A stretch of DNA of 64,000 bases from Sphingomonas sp. BGYR3. Lineage in GTDB: Bacteria; Pseudomonadota; Alphaproteobacteria; Sphingomonadales; Sphingomonadaceae. Where the stretch lies: contig NZ_JANZNT010000001.1 of assembly GCF_025153455.1 (NCBI RefSeq), positions 1,426,001 through 1,490,000 on the forward strand, read 5' to 3'. A model generated the notes under the pieces. It saw nothing but the letters and a program-made list of their open reading frames with translations. It did not search any database and was not told where the DNA came from. The position numbers were made by a program, and so were the translations under genes. Below are positions 55,812-64,000 of this stretch, one piece after another (position 1 is the stretch's first letter; every line of letters begins with the position of its first letter).

Positions 55812-56771
55812 ATGACGATGCTCGATACCCCCCTTGCCGAAATCCCCCTGCTGTCGCTGGCCAGCGCCGACGCCGATCCCGACGAATTTGCCGCGGCGCT
55901 TGGCGGATCGTTCGCCCGGTTCGGCTTTGCGATGGTCAGCGATCACGGCGTCGATGCCGCGCTGGTCGCCCGCGCCTGGGCCGCGACGGAGGCGTTCTTT
56001 GCCCTGCCGGAGGATGAAAAGCGGCGCTACCACATCCCCGGCGGCGGCGGCGCGCGCGGCTATACCCCGTTCAAGACGGAGATCGCCAAGGGCGCATCGC
56101 ACGTCGACCTCAAGGAATTCTGGCACATCGGCCGCGAACTGCCCGCCGATCATCCCTATCAGCGGTTCATGTCCCCCAATGTCTGGCCCGATCAGCCGGA
56201 CGGGTTCAAGGACACGTTCCTGACGCTGTTTTCGGCGCTGGACCGGGCGGGCGACCGCCTGCTTTCCGCGATCGCCCGCTATCTGGACCTGGCGCCCGAC
56301 TGGTTCGACCCCGCGGTAAAGGACGGCAATTCGGTGCTGCGCCTGCTCCATTATCCCCCCGTGCCCGCCGATGCCCCCGAAGTGCGGGCCGGCGCGCATG
56401 AGGATATCAACCTGATCACCCTGCTGCTCGGCGCAGAGGAAGCCGGGCTGGAACTGCTCGACCGCGATGGCCGCTGGCTGCCGGTCAAGCCGCCGGAAGG
56501 CGCGATGGTCGTCAATGTCGGCGACATGCTGCAACGGCTGACCAACCATGTCCTGCCGTCGACCACGCACCGCGTCGTCAACCCCGCCCCGGAACGGCGC
56601 GGCTATTCCCGCTATTCCATGCCGTTCTTCCTGCATCCGGCGCCGGATTTCATGATCAGGACGCTGCCCGGCTGCATCAGCGCGGATCGGCCGAACCGCT
56701 ATCCCGAACCGATCACCGCCCATGACTATCTGCTGGAGCGGCTGGTCGAGATCGGGTTGATCAAGAAATAA
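55812..56771 (+). CDS. 2OG-Fe(II) oxygenase, isopenicillin N synthase-like
   Basis: A 319-residue double-stranded beta-helix oxygenase. The N-terminal DIOX_N part is IPLLSLASADADPDEFAAALGGSFARFGFAMVSDHGVD. The iron facial triad is His and Asp in GAHEDINLITLLLG and the distal His in THRVVNPAPERRGYSRYSMPFF, where the RxS for 2-oxoglutarate is RYS. GGGGARGYTPFKTEIAKG is typical of the bacterial IPNS-like group. The substrate is unknown. An alternative ATG is at 55818. It is divergent from the exporter across 181 bases that show no clear motif. Confidence 0.88.
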   Translation: MTMLDTPLAEIPLLSLASADADPDEFAAALGGSFARFGFAMVSDHGVDAALVARAWAATEAFFALPEDEKRRYHIPGGGGARGYTPFKTEIAKGASHVDLKEFWHIGRELPADHPYQRFMSPNVWPDQPDGFKDTFLTLFSALDRAGDRLLSAIARYLDLAPDWFDPAVKDGNSVLRLLHYPPVPADAPEVRAGAHEDINLITLLLGAEEAGLELLDRDGRWLPVKPPEGAMVVNVGDMLQRLTNHVLPSTTHRVVNPAPERRGYSRYSMPFFLHPAPDFMIRTLPGCISADRPNRYPEPITAHDYLLERLVEIGLIKK

Positions 56772-56785
56772 GCTTGCGTGCAGCG

Positions 56786-56821
56786 CCAGCATTCTGTGCA
56801 AAAAATGCGCAACGATGCTGG
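56786..56821 (+). promoter_or_regulatory. Stem-loop upstream of hom
   Basis: CCAGCAT (56786-56792) pairs with ATGCTGG (56815-56821); the loop contains an A-run and a small TGC/GCA pair. It is 53 bases before the homoserine dehydrogenase start. It may be the terminator of the upstream oxygenase or part of a leader; neither is proven. Confidence 0.35.
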
Positions 56822-56874
56822 ACGCCGCCGACAAGCGCGGCTAGTCGCCGGTCGTTCGGGAACAAGAGGGCGAC

Positions 56875-58164
56875 ATGGGCGACAGTTTGCGGGTGGCAAT
56901 TGCGGGACTTGGCACGGTGGGCGCGGGGGTTGTCCGCCTGATCGATACCAATGCCGGCCTGATCGCGCGGCGCGCCGGCCGCCCGATCGAGGTGGTGGCC
57001 GTGTCCGCCCGCGACCGCAGCAAGGATCGCGGCATCGACATGGGCCGGTTCGACTGGGTCGATGATCCCGTCGATCTGGCGCGCCATGGCAATGCAGATG
57101 TAGTGGTCGAACTGGTCGGCGGGTCGGACGGCCCCGCCCTTGCCCTTGCCCGCGCGACGCTGGCCAGCGGCAAGGGGCTGGTCACCGCCAACAAGGCGAT
57201 GATCGCGCATCACGGCCTGGAACTCGCCTCGGCGGCGGAGGCCGCTGCCGTCCCGCTGAAGTTCGAGGCCGCGGTGGCCGGCGGCGTGCCCGTCATCAAG
57301 GGGCTGCGCGAAGGCGCTGCCGCCAACGAACTGACCCGCGTGGCTGGGATCCTCAACGGCACCTGCAACTTCATCCTGTCCAAGATGGAGGCGGAGGGCC
57401 GCGATTTCGCCGATGTGCTGGCCGAAGCGCAGCGGCTGGGCTTTGCAGAGGCGGACCCCAGCTTCGACATTGACGGCGTGGATGCCGCGCACAAGCTGTC
57501 GATCCTGGCCGCGCTGGCATTCGGCACCCGGCCCGCATTCGGCAGCGTCGCGATCAGCGGTATCCGCCACGTCATCGCCGCCGATATCGCAGAGGCGGCG
57601 GCGCTGGGCTATCGCATCCGCCTGGTCGGCATTGCCGAGGCGGGCTCGAACGGGCTGTTTCAGCGGGTGCATCCGCATCTGGTGCCGATGGATCACCCGC
57701 TGGCCCATGTCACCGGATCGCTGAACGCGGTGATGGCAGAGGGCAATTTCGTCGGTCCGCTGCTGTTTCAGGGCCGCGGCGCGGGCGAAGGCCCGACGGC
57801 CAGCGCGGTCGTCGCCGACCTCATCGACATCGCGCGCGGCGAATATGGCCCGCCCTATGCCATGCCCGCCGATGCGCTGGCGGATGCAGAGCCGGAGGCG
57901 GCGGGCGAGCGCCGGGGCCGCGCCTATCTGCGCCTGACCGTGGCGGACAAGGTGGGCGTGCTGGCCGAAATCGCCGCCGCGATGCGCGATGCCGGGGTTT
58001 CCATCGAAAGCCTGATCCAGCGCGGGGCGGCCAGCGACGGCAGCGTTCTGGTCGTCATCGTCACGCATGAGGGGCCGGAACGCGCGGTTGCCCATGCGCT
58101 GGACAAGCTGAGCGGCAGCCCCAGCATCATCGGCCAGCCGATGTGGATGCACATTCTGGGTTAA
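56875..58164 (+). CDS. hom: Homoserine dehydrogenase
   Basis: Reduces aspartate-semialdehyde to homoserine for threonine and methionine. It has 429 residues: Rossmann GLGTVGAGVVRLIDTN, VTANKAMIAHHG, the catalytic core VAGGVPVIKGLREGAAANELTRVAGILNGTCNFILSKME, GFAEADPSFDIDGVDAAHKLSILAALAFG, and a C-terminal ACT domain (YLRLTVADKVGVLAEIAAAMRDAGVSIESLIQRG) for feedback control. A ribosome site AAGAGGG precedes the ATG. It is not fused to aspartokinase. Confidence 0.97.
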   Translation: MGDSLRVAIAGLGTVGAGVVRLIDTNAGLIARRAGRPIEVVAVSARDRSKDRGIDMGRFDWVDDPVDLARHGNADVVVELVGGSDGPALALARATLASGKGLVTANKAMIAHHGLELASAAEAAAVPLKFEAAVAGGVPVIKGLREGAAANELTRVAGILNGTCNFILSKMEAEGRDFADVLAEAQRLGFAEADPSFDIDGVDAAHKLSILAALAFGTRPAFGSVAISGIRHVIAADIAEAAALGYRIRLVGIAEAGSNGLFQRVHPHLVPMDHPLAHVTGSLNAVMAEGNFVGPLLFQGRGAGEGPTASAVVADLIDIARGEYGPPYAMPADALADAEPEAAGERRGRAYLRLTVADKVGVLAEIAAAMRDAGVSIESLIQRGAASDGSVLVVIVTHEGPERAVAHALDKLSGSPSIIGQPMWMHILG

Positions 58165-58187
58165 CGGCGCCCATTTCCGGAACAGCG

Positions 58188-58208
58188 GGCCGGTTTTTTC
58201 GGCCTTTT
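58188..58208 (+). terminator. Intrinsic terminator after hom
   Basis: GGCCG (58188-58192) pairs with CGGCC (58200-58204) around a T-rich loop and is followed by TTTT (58205-58208). An overlapping alternative pairing exists: CGGGCC (58186-58191) with GGCCCG (58209-58214). Confidence 0.6.
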
Positions 58209-58288
58209 GGCCCGGCAACGTGCTCGACAAGTTCAGGCCGCTCGCCTATCGCCCGGCTCGCATAGGTATTCAGGGAGATACGCCGATC

Positions 58289-59257
58289 ATGACAGCCGCC
58301 AGCTCGATCCTTGACCGCGTTCTCGTCCTCGAAATGGTCCGCGTGACGGAGGCCGCCGCCATCTCGTCGGCCAAGCTGATCGGCCGGGGCGATGAAAAGG
58401 CCGCCGACGCCGCTGCGGTAGAGGCGATGCGCGAGGCGCTGAACGAGCTGTACATGGACGGCACCGTCGTGATCGGAGAGGGCGAGCGCGACGAAGCGCC
58501 GATGCTCTATATCGGCGAAAAGGTCGGATCGGCGCCGGGCAAGGGGCCGCGCATCGACATCGCGCTCGACCCGCTGGAAGGAACGACGATCACCGCAAAG
58601 GCGGGGCCGAACGCGCTGGCCGTGCTGGCCATCGCGGAGGAAGGCGGCCTGCTCAACGCGCCCGACGTTTATATGGACAAGCTCGCCTGCGGTCCCGGCC
58701 TGCCGGACGACATCATCGACCTGAGCAAGAGCCCCACCGAAAATGTCAACGCGGTCGCCGCCGCGCGCGGGGTTCAGCCGAGCGATCTCAACATCTGCGT
58801 GCTGGATCGCCCGCGCCACGAAAAGCTGATCGCGGAACTGCGCGCCTGTGGCTGCGGCATCATGCTGATCCCCGATGGCGATGTTGCTGGCGTGATCGCG
58901 GTCGCGGATCCGGAAACCAATATCGACCTGTATATGGGTCAGGGCGGCGCGCCCGAGGGCGTGCTGGCGGCGGCTGCGCTCCGCTGCGTCGGCGGTCAGT
59001 TCAAGGGCCGGCTGGTGTTCCGCAACGACGATGAACGCGCCCGCGCCCGCAAATGGGGGATCGAGGATCTGGACAAGATCTATGACCTCAAGGAACTGGC
59101 CAAGGGCGACTGCATCTTTGCCGCGACCGGCGTCACCGACGGTTCGCTGCTCGACGGGGTCAAGCGCCTCAATGGCAAGCTGGTCACCGAAAGCGTGGTG
59201 ATGCGCGCCAGCAGCGGCACCGTCCGCTGGGTCAAGGGCGAACACCGCATCGCCTGA
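58289..59257 (+). CDS. glpX: Class II fructose-1,6-bisphosphatase
   Basis: GlpX removes the 1-phosphate from fructose-1,6-bisphosphate in gluconeogenesis. It has 322 residues. Family segments are AAISSAKLIGRGDEKAADAAAVEAMR, GTVVIGEGERDEAPMLYIGEKVG and the metal/phosphate motif IALDPLEGTTITAKAGPNALAVLAIAEEGGLL, with YMGQGGAPEGVLAAAALRCVGGQFKGRL and IFAATGVTDGSLL further on. GGGAGAT lies about 10 bases before the ATG at 58289; an upstream GTG frame is not conserved. Confidence 0.96.
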   Translation: MTAASSILDRVLVLEMVRVTEAAAISSAKLIGRGDEKAADAAAVEAMREALNELYMDGTVVIGEGERDEAPMLYIGEKVGSAPGKGPRIDIALDPLEGTTITAKAGPNALAVLAIAEEGGLLNAPDVYMDKLACGPGLPDDIIDLSKSPTENVNAVAAARGVQPSDLNICVLDRPRHEKLIAELRACGCGIMLIPDGDVAGVIAVADPETNIDLYMGQGGAPEGVLAAAALRCVGGQFKGRLVFRNDDERARARKWGIEDLDKIYDLKELAKGDCIFAATGVTDGSLLDGVKRLNGKLVTESVVMRASSGTVRWVKGEHRIA

Positions 59258-59290
59258 CCCGTCCCCCTGCCGTGTACGCGGCGGGGCGGA

Positions 59291-60061
59291 TCAGTTCTTC
59301 AGCCGGTATCCCGTGCGGAACATCCAGGCGATGATGCCCAGGCACAGTGCCAGGAAGGCCGCGGTAAAGCCGAGGCTTGCCGCGATCGGCACATCGCCCT
59401 GCCCGAAAAAGCTCCAGCGAAAACCGCTGACCAGATAGACGACCGGATTGAACAGGCTGACCGTCCGCCAGGGCTGGGGCAGCATGTCGATCGAATAGAA
59501 TGCGCCGCCCAGAAAGGTCAGCGGCGTGACCAGCAGCGCGGGCACGAAGTTCAGCTGTTCGAAGTTTTTGGCCCAGATGCCGATGATGAACCCGAACATC
59601 GAAAAGCTGATGGCGGTCAGCAGCAGGAACGCGATCATCGCCGCCGGATGTTCGATCCGCAGATCGACGAACAGGGTCGAGGTGATCAGGATGATCAGGC
59701 CGATCGCCACTGATTTGGTCGCCGCCGCACCGACATAGCCGATCACCAGTTCCACCGCCGAAACCGGCGCGGACAGCAGTTCATAGATCGTGCCGGTGAA
59801 TTTCGGGAAATAGATGCCGAACGAGGCATTGAGGATGCTCTGCGTCAGCAGGGTCAGCATGATCAGGCCGGGCACGATGAACGCGCCATATTCGACGCCG
59901 CCCACGCCGTTCATCCGGCTGCCGATGGCCCCGCCGAACACGATGAAATAGAGCGATGTGGTCAGCACCGGCGTCACCAGGCTTTGCCACAGGGTGCGCA
60001 GCGCGCGGTTCATCTCGAAGCGGTAAATGGCGAGCACGCCGCGCGGATTGGCGATCGCCAT
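59291..60061 (-). CDS. ABC-2 type transporter permease (YadH-like)
   Basis: A 256-residue membrane protein with six helices of the ABC-2 fold: [80 protein letters not shown], and the C-terminal helices. [19 protein letters not shown] is typical of the family. It starts 1 base after the ATPase stop. YadGH-like exporters are often of unknown substrate. Confidence 0.88.
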   Translation of the reverse strand: MAIANPRGVLAIYRFEMNRALRTLWQSLVTPVLTTSLYFIVFGGAIGSRMNGVGGVEYGAFIVPGLIMLTLLTQSILNASFGIYFPKFTGTIYELLSAPVSAVELVIGYVGAAATKSVAIGLIILITSTLFVDLRIEHPAAMIAFLLLTAISFSMFGFIIGIWAKNFEQLNFVPALLVTPLTFLGGAFYSIDMLPQPWRTVSLFNPVVYLVSGFRWSFFGQGDVPIAASLGFTAAFLALCLGIIAWMFRTGYRLKN

Positions 60062-60062
60062 G

Positions 60063-60992
60063 TCAGTGTTTCCCCTGCTCGACCAGATCGACAAAGATAT
60101 CCTCAAGCGACGATTTGCTGGTTTCCAGATCGGCAAAGCCGATGCCCAGGTCCGCCAGCCGGCGCAGCAGCGACGGCACGCCGGTCCGCTCCGCCTGCCC
60201 GTCGAAACGATAGCGCAGCACGCTGCCCTCCTCGTGCAGCTCCAGCTGCCATTCGGCCAGTTCCGGCGGGATCGCGGCAAGCGGCTCGGCCAGCGTCACC
60301 GTCAGCTCGCGCTTGCCCAGCTTCTGCATCAGCGCGGCCTTGTCCTCGACCAGCAGCAATTCGCCCTTGTTGATGACGCCGACCCGGTCGGCCATCTCCT
60401 CGGCCTCTTCGATGTAATGCGTGGTCAGGATGATCGTCGTGCCGCGTTCGCGCAGCCGCCCGATCAGGCGCCACATATCCTTGCGCAGCGACACGTCGAC
60501 GCCCGCCGTGGGTTCGTCCAGAAACAGGATGTCGGGTTCATGCGCCAGTGCCTTGGCGATCAGCACGCGGCGCTTCATCCCGCCGGACAATTCCATGATC
60601 TTCGACTTGCGCTTGTCCGCCAGCGACAGGTCGGAGAGGATGCCGGCGATATAGGCCTCGTCCGCCGGCTTGCCGAACAGGCCGCGACTGAACCGGACGG
60701 TCGCCTCGACCTTTTCGAACATGTCGACCGACAGTTCCTGCGGCACCAGGCCGATCCGCTCGCGCGCGCCGCGCCAATCGCGCACCGCATCCTTGCCATC
60801 GACCATGATCGTCCCGCTGCTGGGCGTCACGATGCCGCAGATCATCGAAATCAGGGTCGTCTTGCCCGCGCCATTGGGTCCGAGCAGGGCAAAGATTTCC
60901 CCCCGCCGGATATCCAGGTCGACCGATTTCAGCGCGGTAAAGCCGCCGGCATAGGTTTTGCCGACGCCCCGCAATGACAGGATGGAATCCAT
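60063..60992 (-). CDS. ABC transporter ATP-binding protein (YadG-like)
   Basis: A 309-residue ABC ATPase. Walker A is [13 protein letters not shown], signature [20 protein letters not shown], Walker [13 protein letters not shown], and the switch His lies in [19 protein letters not shown] 90-residue C-terminal domain follows, as in the CcmA/YadG group of ABC-2 exporters. The ATG at 60992 ([18 protein letters not shown]) is the family start. It forms an exporter with the permease directly downstream. Confidence 0.92.
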   Translation of the reverse strand: MDSILSLRGVGKTYAGGFTALKSVDLDIRRGEIFALLGPNGAGKTTLISMICGIVTPSSGTIMVDGKDAVRDWRGARERIGLVPQELSVDMFEKVEATVRFSRGLFGKPADEAYIAGILSDLSLADKRKSKIMELSGGMKRRVLIAKALAHEPDILFLDEPTAGVDVSLRKDMWRLIGRLRERGTTIILTTHYIEEAEEMADRVGVINKGELLLVEDKAALMQKLGKRELTVTLAEPLAAIPPELAEWQLELHEEGSVLRYRFDGQAERTGVPSLLRRLADLGIGFADLETSKSSLEDIFVDLVEQGKH

Positions 60993-61064
60993 TGAACCGA
61001 TGATGCCCCTTGTTCCCTGACCAGCAACATGGGGCACCGTCCGGATGCCCGCAATGGCGATGGG

Positions 61065-61802
61065 TCAGCTTTTCTGACGTGCCTTGTCCACCGCCGCCTT
61101 CATCGCTTCATAGGGGACGGCGCCGTTGATCACCTGATCCCCGATCACCCAGGTCGGCGTTCCGCTGGCGCCCAGGTCCCGCACGATGTTGAGGTTGGCG
61201 GCAATTTCCTGTTCCACGCGCGGCGATGCGATCACCCGTTCGGCCCGCGCCCGGTCCAGCCCGACAGCAGCAACGGTCGCCTGGATCGTCGCCGGGGACA
61301 GCTGGCCTGCGGCATAGAGCCGGTCGTGGAACGGCTTGAACTTGCCCTGCTCCGCCGCCGCCAGCGCCCAGTTGGCGGCATCGCGGCTCGCCTCGGACAG
61401 GATGGGCAGCTCGCGATAGACGATGCGCACGCCCTTGTCCTCGGCCAGCAGCCGCTCGACGGACGGCAGGCTGGCCCGGCAATAGCCGCAGGCATAATCC
61501 ATGAACGCAACCACCGTGACATCGCCGTCCGGATTGCCGGCCCATGCGCTGTCGAAGGGCTTCAGCAGCTTTGCCTCGTTGCTGTCCACGATCTTGGCCG
61601 TTTCGCGGGCGCGCAGCCGGTCCATCGCCTCGGGCAGCACTTCGGGATGTTCGTACAGGTAATCACGAACGGCATCGCCGCCCGCCGCCCCGCCGCCGCG
61701 CAGCCGGTCCGCGCCCGCCACGATACCGCCGCCGATCGCCGCCGAACCCAGTGCGACCAGCGCCACCACCCATAGCGGCGCGCCGCCCCGTTCTCCTGCC
61801 AT
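61065..61802 (-). CDS. DsbA-family thiol-disulfide protein, membrane-anchored
   Basis: A 245-residue protein with an uncleaved-looking N-terminal helix (WVVALVALGSAAIGGGIVAGA), a linker, then a DsbA-type thioredoxin domain with CGYC in VTVVAFMDYACGYCRASLPSVERLL and the cis-Pro segment ASGTPTWVIGDQVINGAVPYEAM. It resembles the BdbD/ScsC-like group (DSBA_2/Thioredoxin_4). It stands 8 bases after the BepA-like protease gene, so the two may act together in envelope protein quality control (inference). Confidence 0.88.
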   Translation of the reverse strand: MAGERGGAPLWVVALVALGSAAIGGGIVAGADRLRGGGAAGGDAVRDYLYEHPEVLPEAMDRLRARETAKIVDSNEAKLLKPFDSAWAGNPDGDVTVVAFMDYACGYCRASLPSVERLLAEDKGVRIVYRELPILSEASRDAANWALAAAEQGKFKPFHDRLYAAGQLSPATIQATVAAVGLDRARAERVIASPRVEQEIAANLNIVRDLGASGTPTWVIGDQVINGAVPYEAMKAAVDKARQKS

Positions 61803-61810
61803 GTCCTGCC

Positions 61811-63169
61811 TCAATTCCGCCTGCGACCGCGCTGTTCCGACAACGCGTTCTGGGCCACCATCACGATATCCTGTGCACGCAGCCATTCGCCCGAACCCTG
61901 CGGCAACAGGCCCAGTGCCGTCTGGCCGCTGGCCATGGCAAGGCCCGGCTCACCCATCATCAACGCGCGCTCGGCAGTGGCCAGCGCGGTGCGCGCCCGG
62001 TCGCCCTTGCGCTCGTAAACGGTGCCAAGCTGAAACCAGGCAAACGGGTTTTCCCGGTCGCGGTTGACGGCGGCGCGCAGCACCCGTTCCGCCTCGTCCA
62101 GTTGTTCCTTGTCCTCGGTCGCGATCAGCGCATGGCCCAGCGTCGTCGCGATCAGCGGCTGGCCGTTGGTCAGCTGGACCGCGCGGCGCAGCGGGGCGAT
62201 CGCATCCCTCGGCTTACCGGATTCCAGCAGGATCTGCCCCTCCAGCTCCAGGAAATAAGGATTGTTCGGCTCCGCCCTGACCAGCGCCATGGTCGCATCG
62301 CGCGCCTGATCGGGATAACCCGATTTGTGCCAGGCATAGGCGCGGGCATAATCCGCGATTTCCGACGTGTTGCTGGTCGGATAAGCGCGCAGCGTGTCCT
62401 GCGGATCGTTCACATATCCGCGCAGCTTGGCCTGAACCAGTTTGAACCGGCGTTCCAGATCAGCGTTCAGCGGCCGGGAAAAGGCGGGCGACGCCTCCAC
62501 ATCCGCGGTCAGGTTGGCAATGCGCTCGCCCGACAGCGGGTGGGTGCGGTTATAGCTGTTTTCCTGCGGGATCGCGAGCCGGTACTCGGTATTCTGCAGC
62601 TTTTTGAAAAAGGATAGAAAGCCCTTTCCGGTGATGTTGGAATCGCGCAGCAGCCGCGCTCCGGCGGCGTCGGCCGAACTTTCCTGCGTGCGGCTGAACG
62701 CCAGATAGCTGCCCATCGCGGCCTGTTGCCCGGCGGCCAGGATACCCGCCCCGGCCTCGCCAGCCCCCGCCGCCATCGCAGCGATGCCCAGTACCAGGCT
62801 CAGGATGGAAATGCCGGTCGCCGGACCGGACCCGCGATCGCGCAACGGCACGTGACCGCCGATGATATGGCCGATTTCGTGGGCGATGACGCCCTGCACC
62901 TCATTGGCGCTCTCTGCCTTGTCCAGCAGGCCGGTGTGGATATAGACCGCCTGACCACCGGCGACAAAGGCGTTGATCGACGGATCGTTAATCAGCACGA
63001 CCTGAAAATTGCGCGGGTCCAGGCCGGCCTTTTCCACCAGCGGGCGCGACATGTCATTGAGCAGCGCCTCGGTTTCCGCATCGCGCAGGATCGACTGCGC
63101 ACGGGCGGGAAGCGCCAGGAACAGACAGGCCATGGCGAACAAGGTGACAAGGCGCTTCATCGCCGTCAT
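61811..63169 (-). CDS. M48 family metalloprotease with TPR repeats (BepA-like)
   Basis: A 452-residue periplasmic protease. A signal peptide (LVTLFAMACLFLALPARAQS) precedes the M48 domain with zinc motif HEIGHIIGGH and the third ligand in QESSADAAGARLL. The C-terminal half is TPR-like helices (ARDATMALVRAEPNNPYFLELEGQILLESGKPRDAIAPLRRAVQ...). BepA in enterics degrades or assists misassembled LptD and BamA. ATGs at 63169 and 63160 are both possible starts. Confidence 0.9.
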   Translation of the reverse strand: MTAMKRLVTLFAMACLFLALPARAQSILRDAETEALLNDMSRPLVEKAGLDPRNFQVVLINDPSINAFVAGGQAVYIHTGLLDKAESANEVQGVIAHEIGHIIGGHVPLRDRGSGPATGISILSLVLGIAAMAAGAGEAGAGILAAGQQAAMGSYLAFSRTQESSADAAGARLLRDSNITGKGFLSFFKKLQNTEYRLAIPQENSYNRTHPLSGERIANLTADVEASPAFSRPLNADLERRFKLVQAKLRGYVNDPQDTLRAYPTSNTSEIADYARAYAWHKSGYPDQARDATMALVRAEPNNPYFLELEGQILLESGKPRDAIAPLRRAVQLTNGQPLIATTLGHALIATEDKEQLDEAERVLRAAVNRDRENPFAWFQLGTVYERKGDRARTALATAERALMMGEPGLAMASGQTALGLLPQGSGEWLRAQDIVMVAQNALSEQRGRRRN

Positions 63170-63238
63170 TGGACCGCTTTCTCTCCCCCGCCGCAAGTCG
63201 GGCGCGGCGGTTTCCTTGTCCTTCCGGGCTGAACCGGC

Positions 63239-63269
63239 GGTGAAGGGCGGCGCGATGCCGCCCCTCACC
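63239..63269 (-). terminator. Hairpin after the RNase E gene
   Basis: Bases 63239-63251 and 63257-63269 pair over 13 positions with one mismatch around a 5-base loop. It lies 12 bases after the rne stop on the minus strand, before the protease gene. No T-run follows. Confidence 0.5.
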
Positions 63270-63280
63270 GGTCCGGGATA

Positions 63281-64000
63281 TCAGGCGCCGAAGGTGCGCT
63301 GCCACCATCCGCGACGCGGCGGCGATGCTTCTGCCGGCTCGTCTGCTTCCGTCGCAGCGACCGGCTCGGCCGGCGCCGCATCGGCAACCGGTTCGGCCGC
63401 GACCGGCGCTTCCAGCACCGCCGCCTCGGCAGGGGCCGCCGCAGCTTCGGCCTTTTTCCGGCGCGTCCGCTTGGGCTTTTCTGGCGCAGCCTCAGCCACC
63501 TCGGCGACCTCGGCCGGTTCGGGCGCTGCCGCTACCGGCTCGGCTTCAGCGGCCGGAACGGCCACCTCTGCCTCGGCGTCGTCGCTCAGCTTGGTCTTGC
63601 GCGACCGGCTGCGCTTCGGCTTGGGCGCAGGCTCTTCCGCGGCAGGTTCGGCTGCAGCTTCGGCAGGTACCGGCTCGGCAACTGCTTCGGCCACCGGTTC
63701 AGCAGCAGCGGCGACGGCAGCCTCCGCCTTCGGCCGGCGACGGGTCCGCTTGGGCTTTTCCGGCTCGGCTTCAGCCACTGTCTCGGTCGCTGCAGGCGCT
63801 TCCGCGGCAACGACAGGCTCGGCCTCGGCCTCAGCGTCGGCTTCATCACCCGTTTCCGGCAGCTGCTCGCCGCCCTCACGGTTGCGGCGACCGCTGCGGC
63901 GACCCCGGCGGCGGCGCTTGCGCGGCGCGCCATCGTCGCCCGTGGCGGCGTCGTTGCCGGCATCGGCTTCGCTGGCCTCGCCTGCCTCGCCCGCTTCGTC
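63281..64000 (-). CDS. rne: Ribonuclease E, C-terminal disordered region (partial)
   Basis: The frame is open from the right edge (64000) to a stop at 63281, giving 239 C-terminal residues; the catalytic domain lies outside. The tail is Ala/Glu/Pro-rich with Arg/Lys patches: PRKRRRRGRRSGRRNRE, EKPKRTRRRPKAEA, KPKRSRSRKTK and EKPKRTRRKKAEA, ending PRRGWWQRTFGA. This low-complexity, Arg-patched scaffold with a Trp-Trp end is typical of alphaproteobacterial RNase E, where it binds RNA and degradosome partners. The call also rests on the BepA-like neighbour. The catalytic domain was not seen. Confidence 0.75.
   Translation of the reverse strand, partial: DEAGEAGEASEADAGNDAATGDDGAPRKRRRRGRRSGRRNREGGEQLPETGDEADAEAEAEPVVAAEAPAATETVAEAEPEKPKRTRRRPKAEAAVAAAAEPVAEAVAEPVPAEAAAEPAAEEPAPKPKRSRSRKTKLSDDAEAEVAVPAAEAEPVAAAPEPAEVAEVAEAAPEKPKRTRRKKAEAAAAPAEAAVLEAPVAAEPVADAAPAEPVAATEADEPAEASPPRRGWWQRTFGA

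Overview
This 64 kb window is a high-GC (about 65-68 %) bacterial chromosome segment, tightly packed, with many 1-8 base ATGA/GTGA/TTGA gene overlaps. Gene content and order point to an alphaproteobacterium of the Sphingomonadales (Sphingomonas or a close relative). The reasons are 5-aminolevulinate synthase (C4 haem route), a hisG-hisD-nusB-DUF4169 block, an FlbD-type flagellar activator, CrtZ carotenoid hydroxylase, an hom-glpX pair, and an RNase E / BepA-like protease / DsbA-like series. No rRNA, tRNA, CRISPR array, insertion sequence or phage gene was seen. The genus call is inference.

Layout. 84-5693: pirin, alpha/beta hydrolase, DUF2332 protein (minus strand), then hisG-hisD-nusB-DUF4169, closed by a bidirectional terminator shared with flagellin. 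5830-22506: the flagellar block. Flagellin fliC is on the minus strand; divergent from it runs flbD-fliE-F-G-H-I-J-K-L-M-N-O-P-Q-R-flhB-fliD-fliS, which covers the MS-ring, C-ring, export ATPase, export gate, hook-length ruler, cap and flagellin chaperone. Axial rod/hook (flg) and motor (mot) genes are not in the window. A 25-bp perfect palindrome lies between fliG and fliH. 22566-29161: FMN reductase, PilZ protein, etfBA, sucC, a lipoprotein, crtZ, membrane proteins, and the first of two glycine-zipper proteins. 29245-30125: the second glycine-zipper protein and a DUF985 cupin. 30126-30785: the only long stretch without a recognised gene. It holds several RNA-like hairpins and ends in a strong plus-strand intrinsic terminator, and is the best candidate here for an undescribed element.

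30786-35454 (minus): argH, LptM-like lipoprotein, lysA, siroheme-type dehydrogenase and a CorA/ZntB-like transporter, arranged as one operon, with a thioredoxin-like lipoprotein gene starting head-to-head against argH. 36079-48773: topA, hemerythrin protein, an ohrR/ohr divergent pair with three repeats as candidate operators, plsY-dprA-membrane protein, murI, hemA, gyrB, RlpA and a thioesterase. 48785-53989: ppc, then a glutathione-dependent formaldehyde detoxification operon (frmA, VOC protein, fghA). 53996-64000: a hyperacidic protein, Bcr/CflA drug exporter, 2OG-Fe(II) oxygenase, hom, glpX, a YadGH-like ABC exporter, a DsbA-like protein, a BepA-like protease, and the C-terminal tail of RNase E running off the right edge.

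All calls come from reading translated sequence and motifs by eye. No database or folding software was run.
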